Assembly (NCBI RefSeq): GCF_000577615.1
Contig: NZ_CBXX010000036.1
Coordinates: forward strand, 1-64,000
DNA: 64,000 bases
Origin: Herbaspirillum sp. RV1423
GTDB taxonomy: Bacteria; Pseudomonadota; Gammaproteobacteria; Burkholderiales; Burkholderiaceae_D
Reading direction: 5' to 3'
Translations under genes and position numbers: made by a program
In this document: piece after piece, positions 54,447 through 63,716 of the stretch
Position numbering within the stretch: position 1 is the first letter of the stretch
Layout of the letters: each line of letters begins with the position of its first letter
Notes under the pieces: generated by a model
Told to the model about the DNA's origin: nothing
Database searches by the model: none
The model's input: the letters and a program-made list of their open reading frames with translations, nothing else

Positions 54447-55547
54447 ATGCTTCGGCGCCGACTCGCAACTTCATTCGTCCTGTGTACGCTGCCACTGGCG
54501 CTGGCCGCGTGTGCAGACAAGAAAACCAATGATCCACGCACGGAAATCCCTCGCGTACGCGTCGCCGTAGTGGGGGAGGCCTCGTTGCCGGAGCGGGACT
54601 TCACGGGAGTCGTCGCCGCGCGCGTGCAGAGCGATCTTGGCTTCCGTGTTCCTGGTAAGGTGGTCGAGCGACTGGTGGACGCGGGCCAGGCCGTCAGGCG
54701 CGGGCAGGTTCTCATGCGCATTGATCCGGTCGACCTGAACCTGAGCGCTAGCGCTCAACGCGAAGCCGTGGTGGCTGCGCGCGCCCGGGCCCGGCAAGCG
54801 GCCGACGATGAAGCGCGCTACCGAGACCTGCGCGGCACCGGTGCGATTTCCGAGTCTTCCTATGACCAGATAAAAGCCGCCTCCGATGCCGTCAGAGCAC
54901 AACTCGCCGCCGCCGAGGCGCAGGCCGATGTCGCCCGTAACGCCAGCCGCTATGCCGAGCTCGTGGCCGACAGCGATGGCATCGTCATGGAGACCGTGGT
55001 CGAGCCCGGTCAGGTCGTCGGTGCCGGCCAGGTGGTGGTCCGCCTTGCCCGCAATGGCAGCAGGGAAGCAGTGATCCAGTTGCCCGAGACGATACGGCCG
55101 AAGATAGACTCGGCCGCTTCGGCTACTCTTTTCGGGGCCGATCAGGTCACGATGAGAGCGCACCTGCGGCAACTCTCGAACACCGCGGACCGCATGACGC
55201 GCACGTTCGAGGCGCGCTATCTGCTTGATGCCGGGCAGGCCAGCTTGCCGCTTGGGGCGACGGTGACCGTGCGCATTCCTGAGCGGGAAGAACAGCAGGC
55301 TGGCATACAGGTGCCGATCGGCGCCCTGTTCGATCAGGGCAAGGGCGCCGGTGTGTGGGTGGTGCAGGGCGAATCCGGAAAGGTCTCCTGGCGGCCGGTC
55401 TCGGTGCTCCGTCTCAATGAGGACAGCGCCAGCGTCTCTGGTCCGCTCAAGCGGGGCGACCGCATCGTAGCCCTCGGTGCGCATCTGTTGCGCGAAGGTC
55501 AACCGGTGCGGGTCGCCGCCGCTACTGCCGAGGGAGCACGTCCGTGA
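54447..55547 (+). CDS. RND efflux membrane-fusion lipoprotein
   Basis: A 366-residue periplasmic adaptor. The lipoprotein signal ends ALAAC (Cys 22). The first half-lipoyl block reads DFTGVVAARVQSDLGFRVPGKVVERLVDAGQAVRRGQVLMRID; a helical hairpin (about 100-150) follows, then the second lipoyl half YAELVADSDGIVMETVVEPGQVVGAGQ. It bridges the RND pump and the outer-membrane channel. Its stop overlaps the pump's GTG start by 4 bp. Confidence 0.91.
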   Translation: MLRRRLATSFVLCTLPLALAACADKKTNDPRTEIPRVRVAVVGEASLPERDFTGVVAARVQSDLGFRVPGKVVERLVDAGQAVRRGQVLMRIDPVDLNLSASAQREAVVAARARARQAADDEARYRDLRGTGAISESSYDQIKAASDAVRAQLAAAEAQADVARNASRYAELVADSDGIVMETVVEPGQVVGAGQVVVRLARNGSREAVIQLPETIRPKIDSAASATLFGADQVTMRAHLRQLSNTADRMTRTFEARYLLDAGQASLPLGATVTVRIPEREEQQAGIQVPIGALFDQGKGAGVWVVQGESGKVSWRPVSVLRLNEDSASVSGPLKRGDRIVALGAHLLREGQPVRVAAATAEGARP

Positions 55548-58500
55548 ACGAAGGCAGATTCAACCTTTCGGCGCTGGCGGTACGCGAACGCGCCATTACC
55601 CTGTTTCTGATCCTGCTCATTTCGGTCGCCGGCATCATGGCGTTCGTCAAGCTGGGACGGGCGGAGGATCCTTCCTTCACCATCAAGGTCATGACCATTG
55701 TCACTGCATGGCCGGGGGCTACCGCCCAGGAAATGCAGGACCAGGTCGCAGAGAAGATCGAGAAGCGGATGCAGGAGCTGAGCTGGTACGACCGTACCGA
55801 AACCTACACGCGCCCCGGTCTTGCCTTTACCACCGTGACACTGAAGGACAAGACGCCGCCCTTGGCAGTCCAGGAGGAGTTCTACCAGGCGCGCAAGAAG
55901 GTCGGCGACGAGATTCGCAACCTGCCGGCCGGCGTGATGGGGCCGTTCGTCAATGATGAATATTCCGACGTCACCTTCGCCCTTTATGCGCTCAAGGCGA
56001 AGGGCGAGCCACAGCGGCTTTTGGTGCGCGATGCGGAGCAATTGCGCCAGCGTCTGCTGCATGTACCGGGCGTGAAGAAAGTCAACATCGTCGGCGAGCA
56101 ATCCGAGCGTATCTATATCGAATTTTCCCATGAACGGCTGGCCACGCTAGGCGTCAGCCCACAGGATATCTTCACCGCCTTGGGAACCCAGAACGCGCTG
56201 ACACCGGCCGGCTCGATTGAGACCAGTGGCCCTGAAGTCTTTGTCCGCCTCGATGGTGCCTTCGATCAGCTCGACAATATCCGCAACACGCCCGTCGTAT
56301 CGCTGGGCCGCACGCTGAAGCTCTCCGACATCGCCGTGGTCAAGCGCGGCTACGAGGATCCCGCGACTTTCCTGGTTCGTAACGGCGGTGAGCCAGCGCT
56401 GCTGCTTGGCGTGGTCATGAGCGATGGCTGGAATGGCCTGGAACTGGGCCGCGCGCTGGATGCCGAGGTCAGCCACATTAATGCGGAGCAGCCGTTGGGG
56501 ATGATCCTGGCCAAGGTCACCGACCAGGCTGTCAACATCAGCTCGGCCGTCGATGAATTCATGATCAAGTTCTTCTCGGCCGTGCTGGTGGTGATGCTGG
56601 TCAGTTTCCTGAGCATGGGCTGGCGGGTCGGCCTAGTGGTCGCTGCAGCCGTGCCGCTGACGCTGGCGGTGGTGTTCGTAGTGATGCTCGCCACCGGCAA
56701 GAACTTCGACCGCATCACGCTGGGCTCGCTGATTCTGGCGCTGGGTCTGCTGGTGGATGATGCCATCATCGCCATCGAGATGATGGTGGTGAAGATGGAG
56801 GAGGGCTACAGCCGGATTGCCGCATCGGCATACGCCTGGAGCCATACCGCAGCACCCATGCTGTCGGGCACGCTGGTCACGGCCGTGGGCTTCATGCCCA
56901 ACGGCTTCGCGCGCTCTACCGCAGGTGAATACACCAGCAACATGTTCTGGATCGTCGGCATCGCACTGACCGCCTCGTGGATCGTGGCAGTGGTCTTCAC
57001 CCCCTACCTGGGTGTGAAGATGCTTCCCGATTTCAAGAAGGTGGAGGGCGGCCATGAGGCCATCTACGATACGCCGCGCTATAACCGCTTCCGCCAGTTG
57101 CTGACCCGGGTGATCGCGCGCAAGTGGATCGTCGCCGTATCGGTGGTGAGCTTGTTCGTTCTCGCCGTTGTGGGGATGGGAATGGTCAAGAAGCAGTTCT
57201 TCCCAATTTCTGATCGTCCGGAAGTCCTGGTTGAAGTGCAGATGCCTTATGGCACCTCCATCACCCAGACCAGCGCAGCCACCGCCAAGGTGGAGGCCTG
57301 GCTCGCCCGCCAGGCCGAATCAAAGATCGTGACTGCTTACATTGGCCAGGGCGCGCCGCGCTTCTACTTCGCCATGGGGCCGGAATTGCCCGACCCCTCC
57401 TTCGCCAAGATCGTGGTGCGCACCGACAACCAGAACGAACGCGAAGCCCTCAAGCTGCGCCTGCGGCAGGCCGTGGCTGATGGCTTGGCCTCGGAAGCGC
57501 GGGTTCGCGTCACCAACCTGGTGTTCGGTCCGTATTCGCCTTTCCCGGTCGCCTACCGCGTTTCCGGCCCGGACCCCATGGTCTTGCGTGGGATGGCTGA
57601 GCAAGTGCGGCAGGTCATGGATGCTAGCCCGATGATGCGCACCGTGAATACCGACTGGGGCGTTCGCGTCCCGACCCTGCATTTCACCTTGCAGCAGGAT
57701 CGCCTGCAGGCCGTCGGCCTGAGCTCCAGTTCAGCGGCGCAGCAACTCCAGTTCCTGCTCAATGGCGTGCCCCTGACAGCGGTGCGCGAAGACATTCGTA
57801 CCGTCCAGGTGACTGCGCGCTCAGCAGGGGCGACGCGGATGGACCCGGCCAAGATCGGCAATTTCACTCTGGCCGGCAGTAACGGTCAGCGCATCCCACT
57901 TTCCCAAGTGGGCAAAGTCGAAGTGCGCATGGAAGAGCCGGTGATGCGCCGCCGCGACCGCGTTCCGACCATCACCGTTCGCGGCGATATCGCCGATGGT
58001 CTGCAGCCGCCCGATGTCTCCAAGGCGATCACGCAGCAATTGCAGTCCATCATCGAGAAGCTACCCAGTGGCTACCATATCGTCGAAGCAGGCTCTATCG
58101 AGGAGTCAGGCAAGGCGACCGTCGCGATGCTCCCGATCTTCCCGATCATGATCGCGGTGACGCTACTCATCATCATTCTGCAAGTCCGTTCGATGGCCGC
58201 CATGGTGATGGTGTTTCTCACCAGCCCGCTGGGACTGATCGGGGTCGTTCCAACGCTGCTGGTATTCGGCCAGCCGTTCGGCATCAATGCGCTGGTCGGT
58301 TTGATTGCGCTGTCGGGCATTCTGATGCGCAACACGCTCATTCTGATCGGTCAGATCCACCATAACGAACAGGCCGGCCTCGATCCCTTCCGCGCAGTGG
58401 TCGAAGCCACGGTGCAACGAGCGCGTCCAGTCATCCTGACCGCTCTGGCCGCGATCTTCGCCTTCATTCCGCTGACCCATTCAGTCTTCTGGGGCACGCT

Positions 58501-58606
58501 GGCTTACACCCTGATCGGAGGCACCTTTGCGGGAACCATCCTCACGCTGCTCTTCCTTCCGGCCATGTACTCGATCTGGTTCAAGATCCGGCCAGCCAAC
58601 CCATAA
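55544..58606 (+). CDS. RND efflux pump (HAE-1 type permease)
   Basis: A 1020-residue inner-membrane proton-driven exporter with 12 helices and two large periplasmic loops. The start is GTG at 55544. The proton-relay Asp pair of helix 4 is present in LALGLLVDDAIIAIE, and the helix 6 and 10-12 blocks (SGTLVTAVGFMPNG, GLIALSGILMRNTLILIGQ, RARPVILTALAAIFAFIPL) are intact. It forms a tripartite pump with the two neighbouring lipoproteins. Likely substrates are drugs, dyes or aromatic compounds; specificity cannot be read. Confidence 0.93.
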   Translation: MNEGRFNLSALAVRERAITLFLILLISVAGIMAFVKLGRAEDPSFTIKVMTIVTAWPGATAQEMQDQVAEKIEKRMQELSWYDRTETYTRPGLAFTTVTLKDKTPPLAVQEEFYQARKKVGDEIRNLPAGVMGPFVNDEYSDVTFALYALKAKGEPQRLLVRDAEQLRQRLLHVPGVKKVNIVGEQSERIYIEFSHERLATLGVSPQDIFTALGTQNALTPAGSIETSGPEVFVRLDGAFDQLDNIRNTPVVSLGRTLKLSDIAVVKRGYEDPATFLVRNGGEPALLLGVVMSDGWNGLELGRALDAEVSHINAEQPLGMILAKVTDQAVNISSAVDEFMIKFFSAVLVVMLVSFLSMGWRVGLVVAAAVPLTLAVVFVVMLATGKNFDRITLGSLILALGLLVDDAIIAIEMMVVKMEEGYSRIAASAYAWSHTAAPMLSGTLVTAVGFMPNGFARSTAGEYTSNMFWIVGIALTASWIVAVVFTPYLGVKMLPDFKKVEGGHEAIYDTPRYNRFRQLLTRVIARKWIVAVSVVSLFVLAVVGMGMVKKQFFPISDRPEVLVEVQMPYGTSITQTSAATAKVEAWLARQAESKIVTAYIGQGAPRFYFAMGPELPDPSFAKIVVRTDNQNEREALKLRLRQAVADGLASEARVRVTNLVFGPYSPFPVAYRVSGPDPMVLRGMAEQVRQVMDASPMMRTVNTDWGVRVPTLHFTLQQDRLQAVGLSSSSAAQQLQFLLNGVPLTAVREDIRTVQVTARSAGATRMDPAKIGNFTLAGSNGQRIPLSQVGKVEVRMEEPVMRRRDRVPTITVRGDIADGLQPPDVSKAITQQLQSIIEKLPSGYHIVEAGSIEESGKATVAMLPIFPIMIAVTLLIIILQVRSMAAMVMVFLTSPLGLIGVVPTLLVFGQPFGINALVGLIALSGILMRNTLILIGQIHHNEQAGLDPFRAVVEATVQRARPVILTALAAIFAFIPLTHSVFWGTLAYTLIGGTFAGTILTLLFLPAMYSIWFKIRPANP

Positions 58607-58656
58607 GACTTAGAGAAGCTCTGCATTCCACAACCCACATCACACGAAAGATCACC

Positions 58657-59462
58657 ATGTTGAATTCTAAAGTTGCAGTCATTACTGGAGTCACGTCTGG
58701 CATCGGACGGGCTGCGGCGAGGGAGTTTGTAAATCGTGGTTGCCAGGTCTTTGGTACAGTCCGCAATCCGGCAACTGCGCAGGCTATCCCCGGCGTCACC
58801 CTCATCAATATGGACGTCCGCGATGAAGCTTCCATTCAGAGCGGTATGGACAGCATCATTGCGCAGGCTGGCCGAATTGACGTACTAGTCAACAGCGCAG
58901 GAGTCACCTTGCTCGGTGCAGTAGAAGAAACCTCGATTGCAGAGGCCCAACTGCTCTTCGATACCAATCTCTTTGGTCTCCTGCGCACCACCAAGACAGT
59001 GCTCCCCTATATGCGCGGACAAGGTTCAGGTCGCATCGTCAATATCAGTTCGGTGTTGGGATTTTTGCCGGCACCGTACATGGCGCTCTATTCCGCCTCC
59101 AAACATGCAGTTGAGGGATTCTCCGAAACGCTGGACCATGAAGTCCGTCAATTTGGCGTTCGGGTCACGCTGGTGGAGCCGTCCTTCACGAAAACCAACA
59201 TGGATGCGAACGCGCCGCAGACGGCGATGCGGATTTCCGATTACGACAAGGATCTGAGCATCGTTTCGCGGGCCATCCAGCAGAATGTTCAAAAGGCACC
59301 CGATCCAACTGGGGTTGCCTCGACCATTGCCGACGCAAGTCTGAATCCGTGGAAAATGAGGCCCCCCCTAAAGGCGAAGCATCGCTGTTGGCGAAGCTTC
59401 GCCGGTTTATGCCTGCGGGCCCTGTCGAAAAAGGGTTGAGAAAGACGTTTGGACTTACTTGA
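58657..59462 (+). pseudogene. Short-chain dehydrogenase with C7 frameshift
   Basis: An SDR oxidoreductase. Cofactor site ITGVTSGIGRAAA, LVNSAGVTLLGAV, the Ser in VNISSVLG and the catalytic pair YSASKHAVEG are all intact. At a run of seven C (about 59362-59368), after WKMR, the frame slips: as read it ends at 59439 with a Lys/Arg/Cys-rich tail. If one C is added, it continues PPPKGEASLLAKLRRFMPAG and ends RKTFGLT at 59462, which is the natural end for this family. The catalytic core would be made in either case. It may be a true mutation, a slippage-prone switch or a sequencing error. The gene follows the efflux operon. Confidence 0.8.
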
Positions 59463-59686
59463 TGGGAGCCCCCGCAGAAGTTCCTTTCGCCTGACTTTCC
59501 GAAGGCGTTTGTGGTGGATGGGACACCAGCATCGGCGCGTCTCCCCGGCTTCGACAGCGTACTCAAGATGCCATGGTATACGGACAAGCAGCAACAATAT
59601 CAAAGCCTGACAAGGCCCGCACAACAGTCTTTGCGCAGCCGTACCGAACGGCATTCCTCGCTGAAATGGGAAATGGAGACACTGGC
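59463..59686. other. Gene-poor DNA with an unassigned open stretch
   Basis: A plus-strand frame from about 59500 encodes FVVDGTPASARLPGFDSVLK and MPWYTDKQQQYQSLTRP before a stop near 59687. It might be a gene remnant, but I cannot name it. Confidence 0.35.
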
Positions 59687-59772
59687 ATGAATCGACGAAA
59701 CTTTCTACAAGCTGCTGTCCTAGGCACAATGACTGGCGCCACTGTGTCGTCCTTTGCGGAGGGGAAGGGCGT
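59687..59772 (+). pseudogene. Tat signal-peptide fragment of a lost exported protein
   Basis: Begins MNRRNFLQAAVLGTMTGATV, a twin-arginine signal with GGAGA upstream. After about 28 codons (SSFAEGKG) it runs straight into the C-terminus of an IS630 transposase in another frame, so the mature protein is missing. Confidence 0.6.
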
Positions 59773-59916
59773 GGCATCTTCACTTCCGTTGCCGATCTCA
59801 AGAAAAAACTCATGCGTTACATCCGCAAGTACAACGAGAAACCTATGCCCGTGAAGTGGAAATACTTCGACACGAGCAAACGCATCACTACTGAATCGAC
59901 CGTTACAGGACACTAA
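59773..59916 (+). pseudogene. IS630-family transposase, C-terminal remnant
   Basis: Forty-seven codons and a stop: IFTSVADLKKKLMRYIRKYN, then EKPMPVKWKYFD and a short Thr-rich end. This is the typical end of IS630-type transposases, whose DDE core is missing here. It has cut the exported-protein gene upstream. Confidence 0.8.
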
Positions 59917-60077
59917 CTCCTCTCACGGGACGTAATTACAGAAGTTGATATACCTCAAAGCAGAGAACCAGCAATTGCCGCATAGTCGTGACCATGCCGA
60001 CCTGCACAGGTTAGACATGGTTAGCCCGGATCAGCATCCATCCCTGCTGTCGTGCAATTCTCAAAAGGTTTTCCACA

Positions 60078-61583
60078 ATGCTTGCACACTTAAAAAGAAC
60101 ATTCCGCTACTTCAATCAGGCGGTGCCTTTTCGCTTGGTACCTGCATTGATTACCAGTGTGGTATTAATCTCACTGCTTCTGATTCCTGCGCCCGATGGG
60201 CTGACCCCCAAAGCCTGGGGGCTGGTTGCCATCTTCCTGACCACGATTGTGGCGATTATTCTGAAAGTAATGCCGATCGGTGTCATGGCCATGATGGCCA
60301 TCGTGATTGTTTCCTTTTCGCAGGTCACTGCAAGCTCATCCAAGGCCGCCATGGCCGACGCGCTCAGTAGCTTTTCCAGTCCCTTGATCTGGTTGATTGT
60401 CGTTGCCATTCTGATTTCCCGCGGTTTGAAGAAAACCGGTCTGGGTAGTCGGATCGGTTTAATCTTCATTGCACTACTTGGCGCGCGGACCATCGGTATC
60501 GGTTACGGTCTGACGCTCTGTGAGTTGGTGCTGGCACCATTCACTCCGAGTAATACCGCCCGCGGTGGCGGTATCGTCCATCCCATCATGCTTTCCATCG
60601 CCAATGCCTTCGAATCAGACCCGGCACATGGGACCGAAAGGAAGGTAGGGACTTACCTAGCGCTGGTAAACTATCACGCCAACCCAATTACGTCTGCCAT
60701 GTTTCTGACCGCGACAGCTCCAAATCCGCTGGTGGTGGACTATGTGGCCAAAGTAACTCAACAGAATTTTCACCTGTCCTGGGCCACCTGGGCAACGTGT
60801 ATGCTGTTACCAGGCCTGGTGTGTCTGCTGCTCATGCCAATGGTAATCTATATGCTGGCACCACCGCAGGTGAAAACAACCCCCAATGCAATCGACTATG
60901 CGCGCACTGAATTGGCCAGGATGGGGCCATTGGCGCCGAAGGAGAAGGTTATGTTGGGAACCTTTGCCATATTGCTGGTGTTATGGGCCAATGTTCCAGC
61001 CATGCTGTTCGGCCAAGCCTTCAATCTTGATCCTACCGTTGTTGCTTTTCTTGGCTTGTTTGCACTGATCATTACCGGCACCATCGATTGGGACGACGTC
61101 CTTTCAGAGAAAAGTGCCTGGGATACATTGGTGTGGTTTGGGGCCTTGGTGATGATGGCTGAGCAATTGAACAAGATGGGTGTCATCAACTGGTTTTCTG
61201 ATGGCATGAAGAACCTGATTGTCGCCAGCGGCATGCCATGGACATCAATTGCGCTAGTGCTGTTGCTGGTGTTTGTGTTCTCGCATTATTTTTTTGCCAG
61301 CACGACCGCCCACGTTAGTGCCATGCTGCTTGCATTTCTAACTGTTGGCGCGCAACTGCTGCCAGCCCATTACTTGATTCCATTCATGCTGCTGATGACA
61401 GCAGGATCGGCCATCATGATGACACTGACGCATTACGCTACTGGCACATCTCCAATCATCTTCGGCAGTGGCTATGTCTCGCTGGGCCTGTGGTGGCGTG
61501 TCGGTTTTGTGATGTGCGTGATCGAATTGCTGATTTTCGGTGTCATCGGCGGCCTTTGGTGGAAGCTACTTGGTTATTGGTAA
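60078..61583 (+). CDS. DASS-family dicarboxylate/anion transporter (CitT-like)
   Basis: A 501-residue, roughly 12-helix transporter of the SLC13/CitT group (2-oxoglutarate/malate, citrate/succinate, tartrate/succinate antiporters). The family motifs around LAPFTPSNTARGGGIVHPIMLSIANAF and YHANPITSAMFLTATAPNPLVVDYVA correspond to the two Ser-Asn-Thr substrate-binding hairpins. The second half repeats this at FSHYFFASTTAHVSAMLLAF and THYATGTSPIIFGSGYV. It is a lone gene; the exact anion is not known. Confidence 0.88.
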   Translation: MLAHLKRTFRYFNQAVPFRLVPALITSVVLISLLLIPAPDGLTPKAWGLVAIFLTTIVAIILKVMPIGVMAMMAIVIVSFSQVTASSSKAAMADALSSFSSPLIWLIVVAILISRGLKKTGLGSRIGLIFIALLGARTIGIGYGLTLCELVLAPFTPSNTARGGGIVHPIMLSIANAFESDPAHGTERKVGTYLALVNYHANPITSAMFLTATAPNPLVVDYVAKVTQQNFHLSWATWATCMLLPGLVCLLLMPMVIYMLAPPQVKTTPNAIDYARTELARMGPLAPKEKVMLGTFAILLVLWANVPAMLFGQAFNLDPTVVAFLGLFALIITGTIDWDDVLSEKSAWDTLVWFGALVMMAEQLNKMGVINWFSDGMKNLIVASGMPWTSIALVLLLVFVFSHYFFASTTAHVSAMLLAFLTVGAQLLPAHYLIPFMLLMTAGSAIMMTLTHYATGTSPIIFGSGYVSLGLWWRVGFVMCVIELLIFGVIGGLWWKLLGYW

Positions 61584-61659
61584 AAGACGGTCACCCGCAG
61601 TACACCGGCCGCTTTTAATGTAACGTGGGTCGGGCAATGGCAATGCGCCGGTCCAGTCG

Positions 61660-62445
61660 GTGGAATATCGCAGTTCAGGTGTCATTTTTGATTTGTCGCC
61701 AGAGATGGAAGTAACCGTCTACTGCGAAAAACACTTTATAGGCCCGGCTCCGACCGGAGAAAAGCGTACTAAGCGCGGCGAGTCAGAGAACCGTGAGCGT
61801 AACGAATCGGTAGCGGGGAGGGCGGCGAAGAAGAGGGTGCGCCAAGCCTGCAAGACCATCGGTGCTGATCGCATGATCACGTTGACGTACCGGGCGAATA
61901 TGACCGACCGCGAAACGGCCTTGAAGCATTGGGACAGATTCCGGCGACGTATGCGCAAATACAGAGAATTCCACTACGTGGCCGTTATTGAGGAGCAAGA
62001 GCGCGGCGCGTTGCATTTCCGTGTGGCCGTGAATGGTCGCCAGTCCTATCACTTGCTGCGTTCGATCTGGTCGAGCATTGTTGGCGTCGATGAGCAAGGG
62101 CGCTCAATGTCGAACATCGATGTGCGCAATCCAACCAAATTCGGATTTGGAAAAGAGGGCGTACATAAACTGGCTGCGTACATCGCCAAGTACTGCGCAA
62201 AAGAAATGGATTGTCGCGAACTAGATCAGAAGCGTTATTTCGCGTCGAGAGGAATTCCCAAGCCGGAGGTACAAAGCTGGCCTATCGCTAGCGTTACGTC
62301 TCTTGGTGCCGTGCAAACGGCGTTTGCTATTGCCGCATCAGGCCTGCTTGATGGCGCACAGTTTTGGTATAACAAAGCACTCGATGTGATTTGGATAGCG
62401 ACAGCTCCGAACTCTATTCGATATCAGGAAACCGCGCCATTTTAA
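61660..62445 (+). CDS. Rolling-circle replication initiator (inovirus ORF2/G2P-like Rep)
   Basis: A 261-residue Rep-type protein. Motif 1 is MITLTYRANMTD. Motif 2 reads EEQERGALHFRVAVNG; the HUH pattern expected there (H-hydrophobic-H) has Arg in place of the second His. Motif 3 reads YIAKYCAK, the catalytic Tyr helix with its following Lys. This order fits the filamentous-phage/plasmid Rep family that nicks DNA to start rolling-circle copying. The start is GTG at 61660 or ATG at 61705; neither has a clear ribosome site. It converges on the SIR2-like gene. Related fragments occur at 22159, 46635 and 47549. Confidence 0.78.
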   Translation: MEYRSSGVIFDLSPEMEVTVYCEKHFIGPAPTGEKRTKRGESENRERNESVAGRAAKKRVRQACKTIGADRMITLTYRANMTDRETALKHWDRFRRRMRKYREFHYVAVIEEQERGALHFRVAVNGRQSYHLLRSIWSSIVGVDEQGRSMSNIDVRNPTKFGFGKEGVHKLAAYIAKYCAKEMDCRELDQKRYFASRGIPKPEVQSWPIASVTSLGAVQTAFAIAASGLLDGAQFWYNKALDVIWIATAPNSIRYQETAPF

Positions 62446-62465
62446 TTGAAGGAGTGTTTTGCTTA

Positions 62466-63689
62466 CTATTCTTGTAGCAATTCTCTTCGCATTCTTTCTC
62501 TATTTTTTGAACGAAAATTTCTAGCCCACTTTCTGGTGAGGGTGTCTGTAGTTCTGTCTAAATCGAGGAAGAATTCGTTTGTAAATTTAGGCGTTAATTT
62601 TACTTGTTGAGATAGATGTTTATATTTATTCGGGCATGCGTCTATACCGGGATTTACTATGTCTAGCGTTCTTGTCACATCTTTAGCTAACCATTTAGCA
62701 ATCACGCTGTCGATATGATCGTCTCCGAAACCATAGCCGATGCAAATTAGCTCTGATATTTGATGTAGGTAATCTTCAAAGAGTGGCAAAAATTCTTTTG
62801 GGGCAAGTTGTAGTGACTGCCGTGTAAATTTTTCGCCACCGCTGAGAATTGTGTCTCGAAGAAATTGAATCTCTCCCTGACTATCCAAGTGTACGTGCTC
62901 GTTTCTAGTATGTACCTTGCTTTTTAATGATATGTCGCGGTTGATCTTTTCGATATGGTCCAGCTGATTTACGTAGAAGTTTGGATCATTAGCATGAGGG
63001 GCAATTTTTAGAAAACTCAATTCATCACCAACACCAAAGATATCGAGCGAACCATGTAGTTTTATGAGGTTGATTCCGTCTTCTCCGGGTCTGAAAAAAT
63101 CATAGTCGTTGTTGCTAATGGCAATACGAGATAGCTTCTCAAAATTTACTTCATGTCCTTTTTCAGTATCGCTATTAATCTCGATAGTAAGTTTTTCTTT
63201 GAATCCGCTTTTAATAGGGATGGAATATTTTGCGGATAGTATCTCTATCATGATGTCGTGGTTTAGAGAAAATATCCACAGAGGTCTATTTTTTTTAAGT
63301 AAGACTTTTATACCTTCATAGTCATCCAATGCTGCTTGTGCAAAGAGGGAATTTTTTATTTGTCTTTCTACTAAAAGCCCTTGTATAGCCTGGCAAAGAA
63401 AGAGATATATGGAATGCCATTCATTGCGAACATTCTGGTCCACCTCTCCGTTATAGCGAGATTGAATTGCTCCGATTATGTTCTCGTAATGCCGACTTTT
63501 ATCTTTTAATAGCTCGTGCAAAAAAAGGACTGTGTGATCACGCCATCCGATTCCCATTGTTCGCCATCCGGCGTTAAATCGTAAAAGTTTTTCTGGCGTG
63601 AGCCATCGTCTTAGCTCTGATGTTAGTTCGATGACAATCGGCATGCCACAGTCGTATGAAGCGCCTGCGCCGAGGAATAGTGCTTGCAT
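62466..63689 (-). CDS. SIR2-like domain protein, probable anti-phage effector
   Basis: A 407-residue protein with a SIR2-type NAD-binding fold: FLGAGASYDCGMP at the N-terminus (nucleotide loop), SLNHDIMIE (the conserved Asn-x-Asp position, about 144), IKLHGSLDIF (His about 212) and LICIGYGFGDDHIDSVI near the end. In defence systems such as Thoeris and DSR, SIR2 domains destroy NAD+ on phage infection to stop growth. The codon use is clearly more AT-rich than the rest of the window, indicating transfer. It starts 27 bp after the FRG gene's stop, so the two form an operon. Confidence 0.82.
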   Translation of the reverse strand: MQALFLGAGASYDCGMPIVIELTSELRRWLTPEKLLRFNAGWRTMGIGWRDHTVLFLHELLKDKSRHYENIIGAIQSRYNGEVDQNVRNEWHSIYLFLCQAIQGLLVERQIKNSLFAQAALDDYEGIKVLLKKNRPLWIFSLNHDIMIEILSAKYSIPIKSGFKEKLTIEINSDTEKGHEVNFEKLSRIAISNNDYDFFRPGEDGINLIKLHGSLDIFGVGDELSFLKIAPHANDPNFYVNQLDHIEKINRDISLKSKVHTRNEHVHLDSQGEIQFLRDTILSGGEKFTRQSLQLAPKEFLPLFEDYLHQISELICIGYGFGDDHIDSVIAKWLAKDVTRTLDIVNPGIDACPNKYKHLSQQVKLTPKFTNEFFLDLDRTTDTLTRKWARNFRSKNRERMRRELLQE

Positions 63690-63716
63690 GGCGGTGTTCT
63701 CTATTTGTTGTCGAAG

